DNA of 64,000 bases from Nonomuraea roseoviolacea subsp. carminata (GCF_024172185.1 NZ_JAMZEC010000001.1:4670001-4734000); one strand, 5' to 3'. Counted from the first letter of the stretch, positions 24,318-33,205 are shown. Translations and numbers: made by a program. The notes: a model not told the origin generated them from the sequence alone.

Positions 24318-25067
24318 TCAGACGTCCAGGACCATGCCGTCCTCGGCGAGGTCGAGACCCAGCTCGGCCCGCCGCGCCAGGACCTGCGGCCCGGCGTGGG
24401 TGAGCAGGAGCCGGCGGCAGCTCAGCCGGTCGAGCCGGGCGAGCAGCTCCGGCACGTGCAGGTGGTAGCGCACGGCCCGCTCGTACGTGTAGCCCTCGCA
24501 GAGGAACAGGTCGGCCCCGTCGGCGACGTCGATCAGCGTGTCGGTCCAGGCGGTGTCGCCGCTGTAGGCGATCGTGCGCCCGGCCACCCGGACCCGCAGC
24601 GCCAGCGCGGGCGCCCCGGCCGCGTGGTCGGCCTCGAACGCCCGCACCCCGACGCCCTCCACCTGAGCGGACGACCCGGGCGCCAGCTCGTGGACCCGCA
24701 CCTCGAACCGCCTGCTCACCGAGGACGAGCCCGGGAAGAGCACCTCCATCGCCCGGCCCAGCCGTTCCTCGAGGCCGGGCGGCCCGACCAGGTGCAACGG
24801 CCTGACCCGCCGCGTGAACTGGCCGTCCAGGATCAGGAACGGCAACCCGCCGAAGTGGTCGCCGTGCAGGTGCGACACCGCCACGACCGAGACGTCGCCC
24901 GGCTCCAGGCCGAGCCGCTTGAGCCCGGTCAGCGCGGTGGCGCCGCAGTCGACGAGCAGCGCGCCGTCGCCGCCCGCCGCCTGGACGTGCACGCAGGTCT
25001 GCAGCATGCCCCCGTCGCCGAAGGCGTTGCCCGCTCCCGCCATCGTCACCCGCACAGGCGCGTCCAT
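24318..25067 (-). CDS. MBL-fold metallo-hydrolase (RNase Z-like)
   Basis: A 249-residue metallo-beta-lactamase-fold protein. The metal motif is SHLHGDHFGGLP, with further ligands expected in the ADHAAG, YSGDTAWTD and LTHAGPQ regions. The pattern resembles the RNase Z/arylsulfatase-like branch of small MBL hydrolases, but no substrate can be named. The start at ATG 25067 is preferred over GTG 25073, two codons upstream; neither has a good ribosome site. It lies ten bases after the DinB-like gene and is probably cotranscribed with it. Confidence 0.8.
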   Translation of the reverse strand: MDAPVRVTMAGAGNAFGDGGMLQTCVHVQAAGGDGALLVDCGATALTGLKRLGLEPGDVSVVAVSHLHGDHFGGLPFLILDGQFTRRVRPLHLVGPPGLEERLGRAMEVLFPGSSSVSRRFEVRVHELAPGSSAQVEGVGVRAFEADHAAGAPALALRVRVAGRTIAYSGDTAWTDTLIDVADGADLFLCEGYTYERAVRYHLHVPELLARLDRLSCRRLLLTHAGPQVLARRAELGLDLAEDGMVLDV

Positions 25068-25077
25068 GGTCACGAGT

Positions 25078-25689
25078 CTAGACGCGGGGTCGATCTCCGG
25101 CGGCTTCCTCGGCCACCCGCTCCAGCCGGTTGCGGTACTCCTCCCACCACGTCTCGTCCGCCGACGGGATGTTGCTCGCCTCGGCGCGCAGGCCCGCGGC
25201 GCCGTCGATCAGCTCCCGGACGATGTCGGCGTGACCGGCGTGCCGGTTGGTCTCGGCGATCACGTGGACGAGCAGCAGGTGCAGCGTGGCCTCGGCCCGC
25301 TCCTCCGGCCACCACGGCACGCGGCCCGTCGCGTCGAGGTCGAGCGCGTCGATCGTGGCGTCCGCGTGGGCCCACGCACGGCGGTAGAGCCCCACGATGT
25401 CCTCGCGGGACTCGTCGGCGGTGGCCCACATGTCGGCGTTGTCCTCGGCGCCCTCCTCGAACCACGGCTGCGGCTCGTCCGACGGGCGGCCGAACGTCTC
25501 GCCGAAGTAGCCGAGCTCGACGCCCGCCAGGTGCTTGACCAGGCCCAGCAGGTTGGTGCCGGTGGGGGTCAGGGGGCGGCGGACGTCGTACTCGGAGAGC
25601 CCGTCGAGCTTCCACAGCATGGCGTCGCGGGCGGTCTGGAGGTAGCGGCGAAGGAACGTCTTGGGGTCGGGTCCGGTCATGTCGGGCAT
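25078..25689 (-). CDS. DinB/DUF664-family protein (putative mycothiol-dependent enzyme type)
   Basis: A 203-residue four-helix-bundle protein of the DinB superfamily, DUF664 branch. After FLRRYLQTARDAMLWKLDGLSEYDVRRPLTPTGTNLLGLVKHLAGVELGYFG come EAHATLHLLLV-like residues and the C-terminal HVIAETNRHAGHADIVRELIDG. The histidines in KHL and ETNRHAGH are the usual metal triad. Relatives include mycothiol S-transferases. The start ATG 25689 is four bases after the stop of the membrane-protein gene; ATG 25680 is an alternative. The gene is coupled to its neighbours on both sides. Confidence 0.8.
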   Translation of the reverse strand: MPDMTGPDPKTFLRRYLQTARDAMLWKLDGLSEYDVRRPLTPTGTNLLGLVKHLAGVELGYFGETFGRPSDEPQPWFEEGAEDNADMWATADESREDIVGLYRRAWAHADATIDALDLDATGRVPWWPEERAEATLHLLLVHVIAETNRHAGHADIVRELIDGAAGLRAEASNIPSADETWWEEYRNRLERVAEEAAGDRPRV

Positions 25690-25693
25690 TGTG

Positions 25694-26797
25694 TCAGCCG
25701 GCGGTGACACTTGCGGTGACGTGATCGGCGGAGCCGCGCCCGCAGTGGCGGCAGGCGGGCCGCCTGCGCAGGTGGTAGGCCAGGGCGGCGGCGGCCAGGG
25801 CGGCGCCCCACACCGGCCAGAAGCACTCGGGCAGCCACGCGCCCCACTCCGCCATCGAGAAGCGGCCCGCGACGGTCGCCCGCACGTACGTCAGGCCCGC
25901 CACCACGATGATGATCGCCACGAACGTCGCCGGGACGATGGCCAGCGGTGGCGGCACCCTCCTGCCTCGCAGGCCGGGGATCCAGCGCGGGAACACCTCG
26001 CCCCAACGCTGGACCAGCCCCAGCGTCAGCAGGCCGCCGAGCGCGCCGAACGTGGCCAGGTACGCGCCCGCCAGCCAGATGCCGGGGGTGTCGCGCGCGC
26101 CCTCCTCCAGGAACTCCCTGCTCACTCCGAGCGGGATGCCGAGCACCCACGCCCACCGGGTCAGGCAGTACACCAGGGGCGTGGCGACGGCCACGGCGAC
26201 CGCGCGGCGTCCCCAGCGGGCCGCCGCCTCCCGCGAGGTCCATCCGCTCTCCTCCTCGCCCCGGCCGCAGGCGGCGCAGGCGGCGCGGGCACGCCGCCGA
26301 TGGACCACGGCCGCCCGGGCCAGCAGGAGCCCGCCGAGCACGCACAGCAACTGGTTGAGCACCGGCCACGGCCAGGCGTCCCCCAGCCCGACCTGGCCGA
26401 AGGGCCCGTCGAGGAAGCCCGAGAACATCAGGAGCGGCGTGTACGCGACGCCCATCATGACCCGTGAGTCGGGGATCGCCAGCACCAGGGCCGCGGCCAT
26501 CACCCAGGCGGCCGCCACCGCGACCCGCCCGGCCCGCCCGTCCCGCCGCGGAGTCCGGGTGAGGGCGAGGGCGACGGCCAGCGCGAGCGCGGCGAAGGCG
26601 GCGACCCACCAGGCGTCGGGGCCGGGGTCGAGCCCGGCGAGCAGCGACAGCGCGCCGTCCAGGTCCGGGTCGCCGGCTCCCCACGGGAAGCCCGGCACGC
26701 CCAGGGCCCAGGCGGTGCCCAGCACGAGGTACACGACCGACCAGACGGCCGCGGCCAGAGCCGGCGCGCGCGAGGCCGCCGCCATGCGGCCGATCAT
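25694..26797 (-). CDS. Multi-pass membrane protein with C-terminal cysteine cluster, unknown function
   Basis: About 367 residues with eight or so hydrophobic segments. A cytoplasmic-looking loop RRRARAACAACGRGEEESG and the C-terminal CRHCGRG have CxxC pairs that could bind metal. I do not recognise a family. The start is uncertain: in-frame ATGs lie at 26863, 26836, 26797 and 26785, and none has a clear ribosome site. The one chosen leaves a short arm before the first membrane helix. Upstream codons encode a low-complexity Thr/Gly/Arg stretch. The gene is divergent from the sensor kinase. Confidence 0.65.
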   Translation of the reverse strand: MIGRMAAASRAPALAAAVWSVVYLVLGTAWALGVPGFPWGAGDPDLDGALSLLAGLDPGPDAWWVAAFAALALAVALALTRTPRRDGRAGRVAVAAAWVMAAALVLAIPDSRVMMGVAYTPLLMFSGFLDGPFGQVGLGDAWPWPVLNQLLCVLGGLLLARAAVVHRRRARAACAACGRGEEESGWTSREAAARWGRRAVAVAVATPLVYCLTRWAWVLGIPLGVSREFLEEGARDTPGIWLAGAYLATFGALGGLLTLGLVQRWGEVFPRWIPGLRGRRVPPPLAIVPATFVAIIIVVAGLTYVRATVAGRFSMAEWGAWLPECFWPVWGAALAAAALAYHLRRRPACRHCGRGSADHVTASVTAG

Positions 26798-27011
26798 CGT
26801 CACTTTGCGGCCGGTCGCCGTCGTGCCGCCGGTCATCGTCGTTCTGCGGCCGTTCGTTGTCATGCGGCCAGTCTCGAAGCGGCGCCCGGGCGGCCACGAG
26901 ATGCCGATCGGCAGGTCGTGGCCGCTCGCGCGGGCCGTGACCGTGCCGTTCGGCAGGGGTGCCGCGCCTCCGGGTGTGCGTATCGTCGGGGACGTGGGAG
27001 TGGGAGAGCGC

Positions 27012-28235
27012 ATGCGGTGGTGCGGGATCGGCGCCGTGGTCGTGGCGGCGGCCTGCGGTGTGCCGCGGTACGGGGTGGCCGCGATGGCGCCGCTGGCCGC
27101 GGCCGTGGCCGCCCTGGCCTGGGCGGCCGCCTCGCGACCCGGTGGCGCGAGGCCGCCGCGGGCGGGCGGCGCGACCGGAACCGCGGGGACCGTGCGCCAG
27201 GGCGGCCTGCGGCTGTCGATGCGTGAGGACGCGGGGCCGGCGGTGGTGACGGCGGGCGCGGCGGTGGTCTCCCTCGCGGCCACGCTCGTTCAGCTCACCG
27301 GCAGGGGAGCGGGCAGCGGGGCGGACGTCTGGGGGATGGCCGAGGGTCTGGCGTTCATCGCCCTGGCCGGCCTGCTCGCCCGCCGGTCACCGGCACGGCA
27401 GGCGGTGGCCGCCGGCGTCCCGGCCGGGATCGCCGCCTCCACCTGGATGTTCCGCTTCTACTCGCCCGTCTCGGCACTGGAGGCGGTGGGCATCTGCGCG
27501 TTCTGGTCCGCCGGTGTCCTGTGCGCCGCCGGAGTCGGCCTCTACCTGCGGGCGCTGGACGAGCGCCGCGCCGCCGCGGTGACCGCGGCCCGGGAGACGC
27601 AGCGCCGGAGACTGGCCCGCGACCTGCACGACTTCGTCGCCCACGACGTCAGCGAGATGCTGGCCCAGGCGCAGGCGGGACAGGTGGCCGGAGCCGCCGA
27701 CCCCGCCCAGGCCATGCTGGCGCTGCGCCGGGTGGAGGAGGCGGGGCAGCGCGCCCTGGCGACCCTCGACCGCACCGTCCTGCACCTGAACGACGAGGAG
27801 GACGACGGCGACGAGGATCTGGACGACGGGCAGGAGGCGCTCGCCGCGCGCCTGTCCGACATGGCGACGCGCTACTCCTCCGCCGGGCCGGCCCGCGTCC
27901 ACCTGAGCGTGGACGAGAGCCTCGACGTGCCGGGCCGGGTGAGCGCGGCGGCGTACCGGGTGGTGGCCGAGGCGCTGACGAACGTCCGCCGGCACGCCCC
28001 GGGCGCCGCCCGCGTCGAGATCTCCGCCACGGCCCGGGCCGGCGCCCTCCAGGTCACCGTGGAGAACGACGGCGTCACCGGCGGCGGGCCCTCCGGCGGG
28101 CGGGGCGGGTTCGGGCTGCCGGGACTGGCCGAGCACGTCGCGTCGCTCGGCGGCGACCTGAGTGCGGGCCCGGTGCCCGGGGGATGGCGCCTGTCGGCCC
28201 GGATCCCGCTGGAGCGGCGGGTGCTGGCACCATGA
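27012..28235 (+). CDS. Two-component sensor histidine kinase (NarL-type, HisKA_3)
   Basis: A 407-residue kinase. Several N-terminal membrane segments (residues about 1-180) are followed by the dimerisation/phosphoacceptor motif RRRLARDLHDFVAHDVSEML. The HATPase region has AAYRVVAEALTNVRRHAPGA and GRGGFGLPGLAEHV. An acidic stretch EEDDGDEDLDDGQ lies between the two domains and is unusual. A GGGAGAGCGC ribosome site precedes ATG 27012. The stop overlaps the ATG of the response-regulator gene, so the two form a pair. Confidence 0.86.
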   Translation: MRWCGIGAVVVAAACGVPRYGVAAMAPLAAAVAALAWAAASRPGGARPPRAGGATGTAGTVRQGGLRLSMREDAGPAVVTAGAAVVSLAATLVQLTGRGAGSGADVWGMAEGLAFIALAGLLARRSPARQAVAAGVPAGIAASTWMFRFYSPVSALEAVGICAFWSAGVLCAAGVGLYLRALDERRAAAVTAARETQRRRLARDLHDFVAHDVSEMLAQAQAGQVAGAADPAQAMLALRRVEEAGQRALATLDRTVLHLNDEEDDGDEDLDDGQEALAARLSDMATRYSSAGPARVHLSVDESLDVPGRVSAAAYRVVAEALTNVRRHAPGAARVEISATARAGALQVTVENDGVTGGGPSGGRGGFGLPGLAEHVASLGGDLSAGPVPGGWRLSARIPLERRVLAP

Positions 28236-28888
28236 GCGACATGCCGATACGCATCCTGATCGCCGACGACCAGGAGGGCATCCGCGGCGCCTTCCGGCTC
28301 ATCCTGGACGCGCAGCCGGACATGACCGTCGTCGCCGAGGCCGCCGACGGCCTCGCCGCCATCGAGGAGGCCCGCCGCCTGCGCCCCGACGTGGTGCTCA
28401 CCGACGTCAGGATGCCGCTCGCCGACGGCATCGAGGTCGCCCGGGCGCTCGCGGACACGGACGTCCACGTCGTGGTGGTGACGACGTTCGGGCTGGAGGA
28501 GTACGTGCGGGCCGCGCTGCGGCACGGCGCGTCCGGATTCGTGCTGAAGCGGTCCGGGCCCGCGCTGCTCGTCGAGGCGGTACGGGCGGCAGTGAGCGGC
28601 GACGTGCTCATCAGCCCGCAGCTCACCGTCGGCCTGCTGCGCCGGGACGCCGCCGAGCCCGAGGAGGCCGGCGCCCCGGACCCGGGCCTGACCGCCCGCG
28701 AGGAGGAGGTGGTCCGGCTCGTCGCCCAGGCCAGGACCAACGCCGAGATCGCCGAGGAGCTGTTCCTGTCGCCCGGCACGGTCAAGAACCACATCGCGGC
28801 CGTCCAGCGCAAGCTCGGGGCGCGCAACCGGGTCGGCATCGCCGCGTGGGCCTGGAGCACCGGCCGCGCCGCCGCCTCCCCGCCGTAG
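28232..28888 (+). CDS. NarL/LuxR-family response regulator
   Basis: A 218-residue regulator. The receiver domain has the acidic pair in LIADDQ, the phosphoacceptor Asp in VVLTDVRMP and the conserved Lys in FVLKRSGP. The C-terminal LuxR helix-turn-helix reads LTAREEEVVRLVAQARTNAEIAEELFLSPGTVKNHIAAVQRKLGARNR. It is translated from an ATGA overlap with the kinase gene and must be its partner. Targets are not evident, although the divergent membrane-protein gene is a candidate. Confidence 0.92.
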   Translation: MSDMPIRILIADDQEGIRGAFRLILDAQPDMTVVAEAADGLAAIEEARRLRPDVVLTDVRMPLADGIEVARALADTDVHVVVVTTFGLEEYVRAALRHGASGFVLKRSGPALLVEAVRAAVSGDVLISPQLTVGLLRRDAAEPEEAGAPDPGLTAREEEVVRLVAQARTNAEIAEELFLSPGTVKNHIAAVQRKLGARNRVGIAAWAWSTGRAAASPP

Positions 28889-28971
28889 CCGCCGCTCACC
28901 TCGGCGGACGTCGGGCGGCGTCGGCCCGTCGTCGGGTGTCGTTCGGCCGATGTCGGTCGATGTCGGGGGCG

Positions 28972-29681
28972 TCAGGCGGCGTCGTGGAAGACCAGGCCGA
29001 GGGTGTGCCGCAGGCCGTGCCGTACCGTGCTCACGCCATGCCGCACCGGGGCGGCCGACCAGCCGCGCGCCGAGGGCACCGGCCGGTCGCGGGTGGTGAA
29101 CACCAGCCCGTGCCCCTGGGCAGCAGCGTCACCGTGCCGCGCGACTGGGCCCGGGGCCGCTGCTCGACCAGCAGGAACTCCCCGCCGCCGTAGTCGGCGC
29201 CCGGCTCGTCCAGGCCGATCACCACCTGCATCGGGAAGACCAGGTCGCCGTACAGGTCGCGGTGCAGGGCGTTCCAGTCGCCCTCGCGGTAGCGCAGCAG
29301 GATCTGCGTGGACTTGGTCTGGCCGGCCTCGTGGCACCTGGCCAGCCACTCGTCGAGGGTGTCGGGCCAGAGCGCGGGCCGGCCGAGCCGGGCGGCCCAG
29401 TCACGGGCGATCGGCAGCAGCCGGGGGTACAGCGCCTGGCGCAGCTCCTCGACCAGGTCGGGGAACGGCCGGTCGAAGTAGCGGTACTGGCCGCGCCCGA
29501 AGCGATGCCGTTCCATGTCGACCGTCGAGCGGAACAGCGCGACCTCGTCGTACAGGCCGGAGATCCGGCGGCACTCCTCGGCCGTCAGCAGCGGGCCGGC
29601 CGGCGCGCAGCCGTGGGCGTCCATTTCCCGGGCGATGCCTTTCCAGTCGGCCCGGGCGACGCGTTCCTGTGGTTTCAGCAT
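28972..29681 (-). pseudogene. 2-Oxoglutarate/Fe(II) oxygenase (PF09859-like), one-base frameshift
   Basis: From ATG 29681, with a strong AAAGGAG ribosome site, the frame encodes MLKPQERVARADW through NALHRDLYGDLVFPMQVVIGLDEPGADYGGGEFLLVEQRPRAQSRGTVTLLP. This includes the proximal iron ligands HxD in LHRDLYGD. At about 29118 the family pattern (QGHGLVFTTRDRP ... VRHGVSTVRHGLRHTLGLVFHDAA) continues only in the next frame, ending at 28972. One missing C in a CCC run would explain it. The distal His and the 2-oxoglutarate Arg lie after the break, so the product as written is inactive. This family is annotated as oxygenases linked to nucleic-acid damage. A sequencing error is possible. Confidence 0.8.
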
Positions 29682-29784
29682 GGGTGTTTCTCCTTTCTCC
29701 TCTTCCAACACCGGGCGGGCCGCCGAATGGTGGCGGTTTTCGGACGTCACGCTGCGGTCACGGCACGCTTCCGATGATGGGGCC

Positions 29785-29985
29785 ATGGACAGAACCTTCA
29801 TCCGCAAGGCATGCGCCGTCCTGCTCGGCTCGCTGAGCCTGGCCGCCACGCTCGTCGTGTCGGCGGGCCCGGCCGGCGCGCAGACCACGACCACGACGCA
29901 ACCGACGATCACTGCTGCCGGTCCCCGGTGCCCGATGGGCTGGTACTGGAGCGACCGCTGGAACAGGTGCGTGCGGCGCCACTGA
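29785..29985 (+). CDS. Small secreted peptide with two cysteines, unknown function
   Basis: A 66-residue protein. It has a clear signal peptide (MDRTFIRKACAVLLGSLSLA ... AGA, cleavage expected before QTTTTT). The mature part of about 33 residues is a Thr-rich linker and then CPMGWYWSDRWNRCVRRH. The two Cys enclose a Trp-rich loop of 12 residues and could form a disulfide. A run GATGATGGGG precedes the ATG. I know no family. It resembles other short secreted actinobacterial peptides only in layout. Confidence 0.6.
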   Translation: MDRTFIRKACAVLLGSLSLAATLVVSAGPAGAQTTTTTQPTITAAGPRCPMGWYWSDRWNRCVRRH

Positions 29986-30155
29986 CCGCCCCCTCCCTGA
30001 AGCCTCGGCGTCCCCGCGTCCCCGTGCGTGGGGGCGCCGAGGCGTGTCCCCGGGAATTGCAGACCGTACAGAAGAATTGCGCCGGCTTGACGTGATCGAA
30101 TTCGGCCGATAAATGTGGCGCTTTCGCATTGATCTTTTCCGGGAATGGGAGGGCC

Positions 30156-31541
30156 GTGCGCCCGTTACGGTGGCGGGTCTCGCTGGCGCTGTGGGGAGCG
30201 GCGTTCGTCCTGGCGCTGACGCCGTGGGTCGTCTCTCTCTTCGCCACCGAGACGTACGGCGTCTTCCTGTACGAGGCGTACTCCTGTCCCGGGTTCGAGC
30301 TCAGATCCGGCCTCTCGTTCCTGACGGTGGACGTGTGGACGCCGCCCGCCCCGGCCGTGGTGGCGGTGGGGTTCGCCGCATGGGCGCTCCTCGCGCGCAA
30401 GGGGCATCTGCGCTGGGCCCGCGTGGCGGGCCGGGCGACCGCGGTGGTCCTCTCGTGGAACGCGGTGCTGGCCCTGGGAACGAAGGCGCTGGACGTCGCG
30501 GTCGGCTGCTCGACCTCGGAACCCTTCGGGGCGGAGCTCGTCCGGTCGTATCTGTACGACCTGGTCGTCGCCGCCCTGATCGTGCTCGCGGTACGGACCC
30601 GGCGAGCGGTTCGTCCGCGCTGGAGCACGTATGTCCGGGTCCTTCTGGCGCTGGTCCTCGTCCTCCTGATCCCTCGGACGGACGCGGCGCCCGGCAAGGT
30701 CACCGAGGCGTCCCCCGAGCTGTGCGAGCGGTGGGACACCATGGGCTACGGCGACGAGAAGACGCCGGACGACGCGCACCGCGAGCAGGCGTACCTCTGC
30801 GTGGTCCGGCAGGAGGGCGTTCTGCAGGCCAAGTACTTCGGCACCTCCGACGACCGGTTGCTCGCCATCGGGCGGCGCCTGTGCCGCGACCCCTCCGGAG
30901 CCTCGCAGGACGTCGCGGGGGAGTTGGGAGAGCGGCGGTTGAACGCCGCGCTCAGATACCTCTGCCCGGACCTCGCCCGGCGCCAGGACGCGGCCGAGGA
31001 GCGGGCCCGCGCCGAGAACGAGCGGTTCATCGCCACCGCGAGGCGGCGCTGCGACCGCCTGCCGCGCCACCGCCCGCGCATCCCCGCCGTCCGCGCGGCC
31101 CGGGCCGCCCTGTGGTCGGAGTCCGGCACCCTGTACGCGTCCGAGGAGGAACCGGGGGAGGACTTCCCCGCGCTCGACGACGCGTTCACCAACCACCTGG
31201 TGGGCAGCGCGCCCGGGCAGCTCGCGATCCTCACGGCCGACGAGGCGATGCACGTGTGCGTCACCGTGGAGGCGTCCCGGCGGCGCCCGCCCGTCGAGCT
31301 CAAGGGCTGGGAGCAGGTCGTGGAGGTGGGCTACCGCAGCACCACCGGCGACCTGCGCCTGATCGACGACGACGGCGGCGACGACCTGCCGGACCTGACC
31401 GCCGGCGGCAGGGGCGCGTACCGCGTGCGGGTGCACATGCGCGGATTGGACGCGGCCATGGCCGGTGACGACGCCCGGCAGGAGTTCCTGGTCATGGTCT
31501 ATCCCGGGACGTCCACGCGGCAGGTCGTGCTGCGGAAGTGA
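30156..31541 (+). CDS. Membrane-anchored protein with C-terminal conserved domain, unknown function
   Basis: A 461-residue protein with four or five membrane helices in the first 190 residues and a long C-terminal soluble part with several cysteines (LCERW, YLCVV, RLCRDPS, YLCPDL, RRRCDRL). The last 140 residues (GTLYASEEEPGEDFPALDDAFTNHLVGSAPGQL ... WEQVVEVGYRSTTGDLRLIDDDG ... GAYRVRVHMRG) resemble a domain also found alone in actinobacterial proteins, but I cannot name it. The start GTG 30156 has GGGAGGG upstream; a TTG at 30129 lacks one. It is convergent with the MarR gene. Confidence 0.7.
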   Translation: MRPLRWRVSLALWGAAFVLALTPWVVSLFATETYGVFLYEAYSCPGFELRSGLSFLTVDVWTPPAPAVVAVGFAAWALLARKGHLRWARVAGRATAVVLSWNAVLALGTKALDVAVGCSTSEPFGAELVRSYLYDLVVAALIVLAVRTRRAVRPRWSTYVRVLLALVLVLLIPRTDAAPGKVTEASPELCERWDTMGYGDEKTPDDAHREQAYLCVVRQEGVLQAKYFGTSDDRLLAIGRRLCRDPSGASQDVAGELGERRLNAALRYLCPDLARRQDAAEERARAENERFIATARRRCDRLPRHRPRIPAVRAARAALWSESGTLYASEEEPGEDFPALDDAFTNHLVGSAPGQLAILTADEAMHVCVTVEASRRRPPVELKGWEQVVEVGYRSTTGDLRLIDDDGGDDLPDLTAGGRGAYRVRVHMRGLDAAMAGDDARQEFLVMVYPGTSTRQVVLRK

Positions 31542-31548
31542 GCCCGGG

Positions 31549-31998
31549 TCACCGGCGCAGGTCGTCCGTGGCCTCCTGGTACGCCGCCGCCGCGCGGCCG
31601 AAGTAGTCGAACAGCACGTCGAGCTGCTCCGGTGTGTATCCCCGGAGGATCTCGCCGACCCTCTCGCGGGCCGGGGTCATGACCTCGTCCAGCCGGGCCG
31701 GCTTGCCGACGATCTCCACGATGACCTTGCGCCGGTCGTCGGGCGAGGGGGAGCGGCGCACGTAGCCGGCCTGCTCCAGCCGGTCGATGAGGCGCGTGGT
31801 CGGCCCCGTCGTCAGCCCGGCGCGCTCGCCCAGCTCGCCCGGGGTCATCGCGCCGTGCAGCTCCAGGATGTTGAGCGCGTACAGGTCGGTCGCCCCGAGG
31901 TCGCAGGCCCGCGCGCTGGCCTGGCCGTGCAGCAGCACGGCGCTCAGGTAGCGCCGGTAGACCGCGCCCGCGTCGGGGCGCATCCCGCGTGTTGACAT
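31549..31998 (-). CDS. MarR-family transcriptional regulator
   Basis: A 149-residue regulator. The winged helix shows DLYALNILELHGAMTPGELGERAGLTTGPTTRLIDRLEQAGYVRRSPSPDDRRKVIVEI. ATG 31998 is preferred over 32004 because the GGGAGG ribosome site then has seven bases of spacing rather than one. It is divergent from the SnoaL-like gene, and a long palindrome in the gap is its probable operator. It probably represses both sides and responds to a phenolic or drug-like ligand, as is usual in the family. Confidence 0.88.
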   Translation of the reverse strand: MSTRGMRPDAGAVYRRYLSAVLLHGQASARACDLGATDLYALNILELHGAMTPGELGERAGLTTGPTTRLIDRLEQAGYVRRSPSPDDRRKVIVEIVGKPARLDEVMTPARERVGEILRGYTPEQLDVLFDYFGRAAAAYQEATDDLRR

Positions 31999-32040
31999 CG
32001 TCATGCCTCCCGCCTAATCTCTTCCTCAGAGAAGAGAAAT

Positions 32041-32068
32041 CTTCAACGAAGAAACTTCTTCGGCGAAG
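32041..32068. promoter_or_regulatory. 28-bp palindromic operator, MarR candidate
   Basis: Left arm CTTCAACGAAGAA and right arm TTCTTCGGCGAAG form a near-perfect dyad within the AT-richer divergent gap between the MarR gene and the SnoaL-like gene. Confidence 0.65.
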
Positions 32069-32089
32069 CTACCACGGAAGAGGCATGAC

Positions 32090-32545
32090 ATGAACCACCA
32101 GCAGACCACCGAGGCCGACACCGCCGCCATCCGCACCCTGCTCCAGGAGACCGTCGAGGCGTGGGGCCGGGGCGACGGCGCCGCCTACGGCGCGCGGTTC
32201 ACCGACGACGCCACCGACGTCACCTTCGTCGGCACCGTCTACCAGGGCGGCGAGGAGATCGGCCGGGCCCACCAGGCGCTGTTCGACAGCTTCCTCAAGG
32301 GCACCCGCCTGGCCATGGAGATCATCGACATCCGCTTCTACGGCCGCGACACCGCCGTGGTCGTCAGCCGCGGCGACACCTACAAGGGCAAGCCGAAGAA
32401 GCTCGGCAAGGTCCAGACGTACACCGTCGTGCGCTGCGAGGACGGCCGCTGGCGCATCGCCGCCATCCAGAAGACCAAGCGTCAGGGCCTGATGGAGGCC
32501 GTCTCCTTCATGTTCCAGCCGGCCACCAAGCCGCGCACCCGCTGA
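32090..32545 (+). CDS. SgcJ/EcaC-family SnoaL-like (NTF2-fold) protein
   Basis: A 151-residue protein of the DUF4440/SnoaL type. The helical N-terminus IRTLLQETVEAWGRGDGAAYGARFTDDATDVTFVGTVYQGGEEIGRAHQALFDSFLKGT and the sheet VQTYTVVRCEDGRWRIAAIQ are characteristic of SgcJ/EcaC proteins. Members are found in secondary metabolism and stress operons, with unclear chemistry. It is the first gene after the MarR operator and is followed after 33 bases by an NAD(P)H-binding protein gene. Confidence 0.85.
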   Translation: MNHQQTTEADTAAIRTLLQETVEAWGRGDGAAYGARFTDDATDVTFVGTVYQGGEEIGRAHQALFDSFLKGTRLAMEIIDIRFYGRDTAVVVSRGDTYKGKPKKLGKVQTYTVVRCEDGRWRIAAIQKTKRQGLMEAVSFMFQPATKPRTR

Positions 32546-32578
32546 CCGCCCCGACCCCCCTGAGAGCAGGACACGCAC

Positions 32579-33205
32579 ATGGCGACCATCGCCGTCATCG
32601 GCGCCACCGGCCGCACCGGACGCGCCCTCGTCGAGCGGGCACTGGAGACCGGGCACCACGTCACCGCGATCGCCCGCCGCCCCGAGGCCCTGGGCCTGCG
32701 CCACGCCCGCCTCACCCCGCGCGCGGCCGACGTGCTGCGCCCCGGCGACCTCGCCGCCGCGCTGCCCGGCCACGACGCCGTCGTCTCGGCCATCGGCTCG
32801 ACCGGGCGCGGCCTCACCACCGTCTACTCGGCCGGCACGGCCGCCGTCGTCGAGGCCATGGGCGCCTGCCGCCGGCTGGTCGTCGTCTCCTCGGCCGGGC
32901 TGGAGACGCCGCCCGGCGCCGGGCCCGCGACGCGGCTCGCCGGACGGCTGCTGCACCACGTCATGCGCCACCCGTACGCCGACATGCTGCGCATGGAGCG
33001 GCTGCTGGCCGGCACGGACCTCGACTGGACCGCGGTGCGGCCCACCGGCCTGACCGACGCGCCCGCCACCGGCCGGCCGCGCGTCAGCGTCGGCGCCACC
33101 GAGCGCGTCGGCAACCGCACCTCCCGCGCCGAACTGGCGGCCTACATCCTCGATCACCTCGACGACCCGGCGACCTACCGCACGGCCGTGGCGATCTCCT
33201 CCTGA
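32579..33205 (+). CDS. NAD(P)H-binding protein (NmrA/SDR-a5-like)
   Basis: A 208-residue atypical short-chain dehydrogenase. The dinucleotide motif VIGATGRTGRALVERALETGHHVTAIARRP is at the N-terminus, followed by VVVSSAG and a C-terminal FTAVRP-like segment (WTAVRPTGLTDAP). The family includes flavin reductases and quinone-responsive proteins. It is cotranscribed with the SnoaL-like gene under the MarR regulator, so a role in response to a small aromatic compound is plausible. Confidence 0.85.
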   Translation: MATIAVIGATGRTGRALVERALETGHHVTAIARRPEALGLRHARLTPRAADVLRPGDLAAALPGHDAVVSAIGSTGRGLTTVYSAGTAAVVEAMGACRRLVVVSSAGLETPPGAGPATRLAGRLLHHVMRHPYADMLRMERLLAGTDLDWTAVRPTGLTDAPATGRPRVSVGATERVGNRTSRAELAAYILDHLDDPATYRTAVAISS

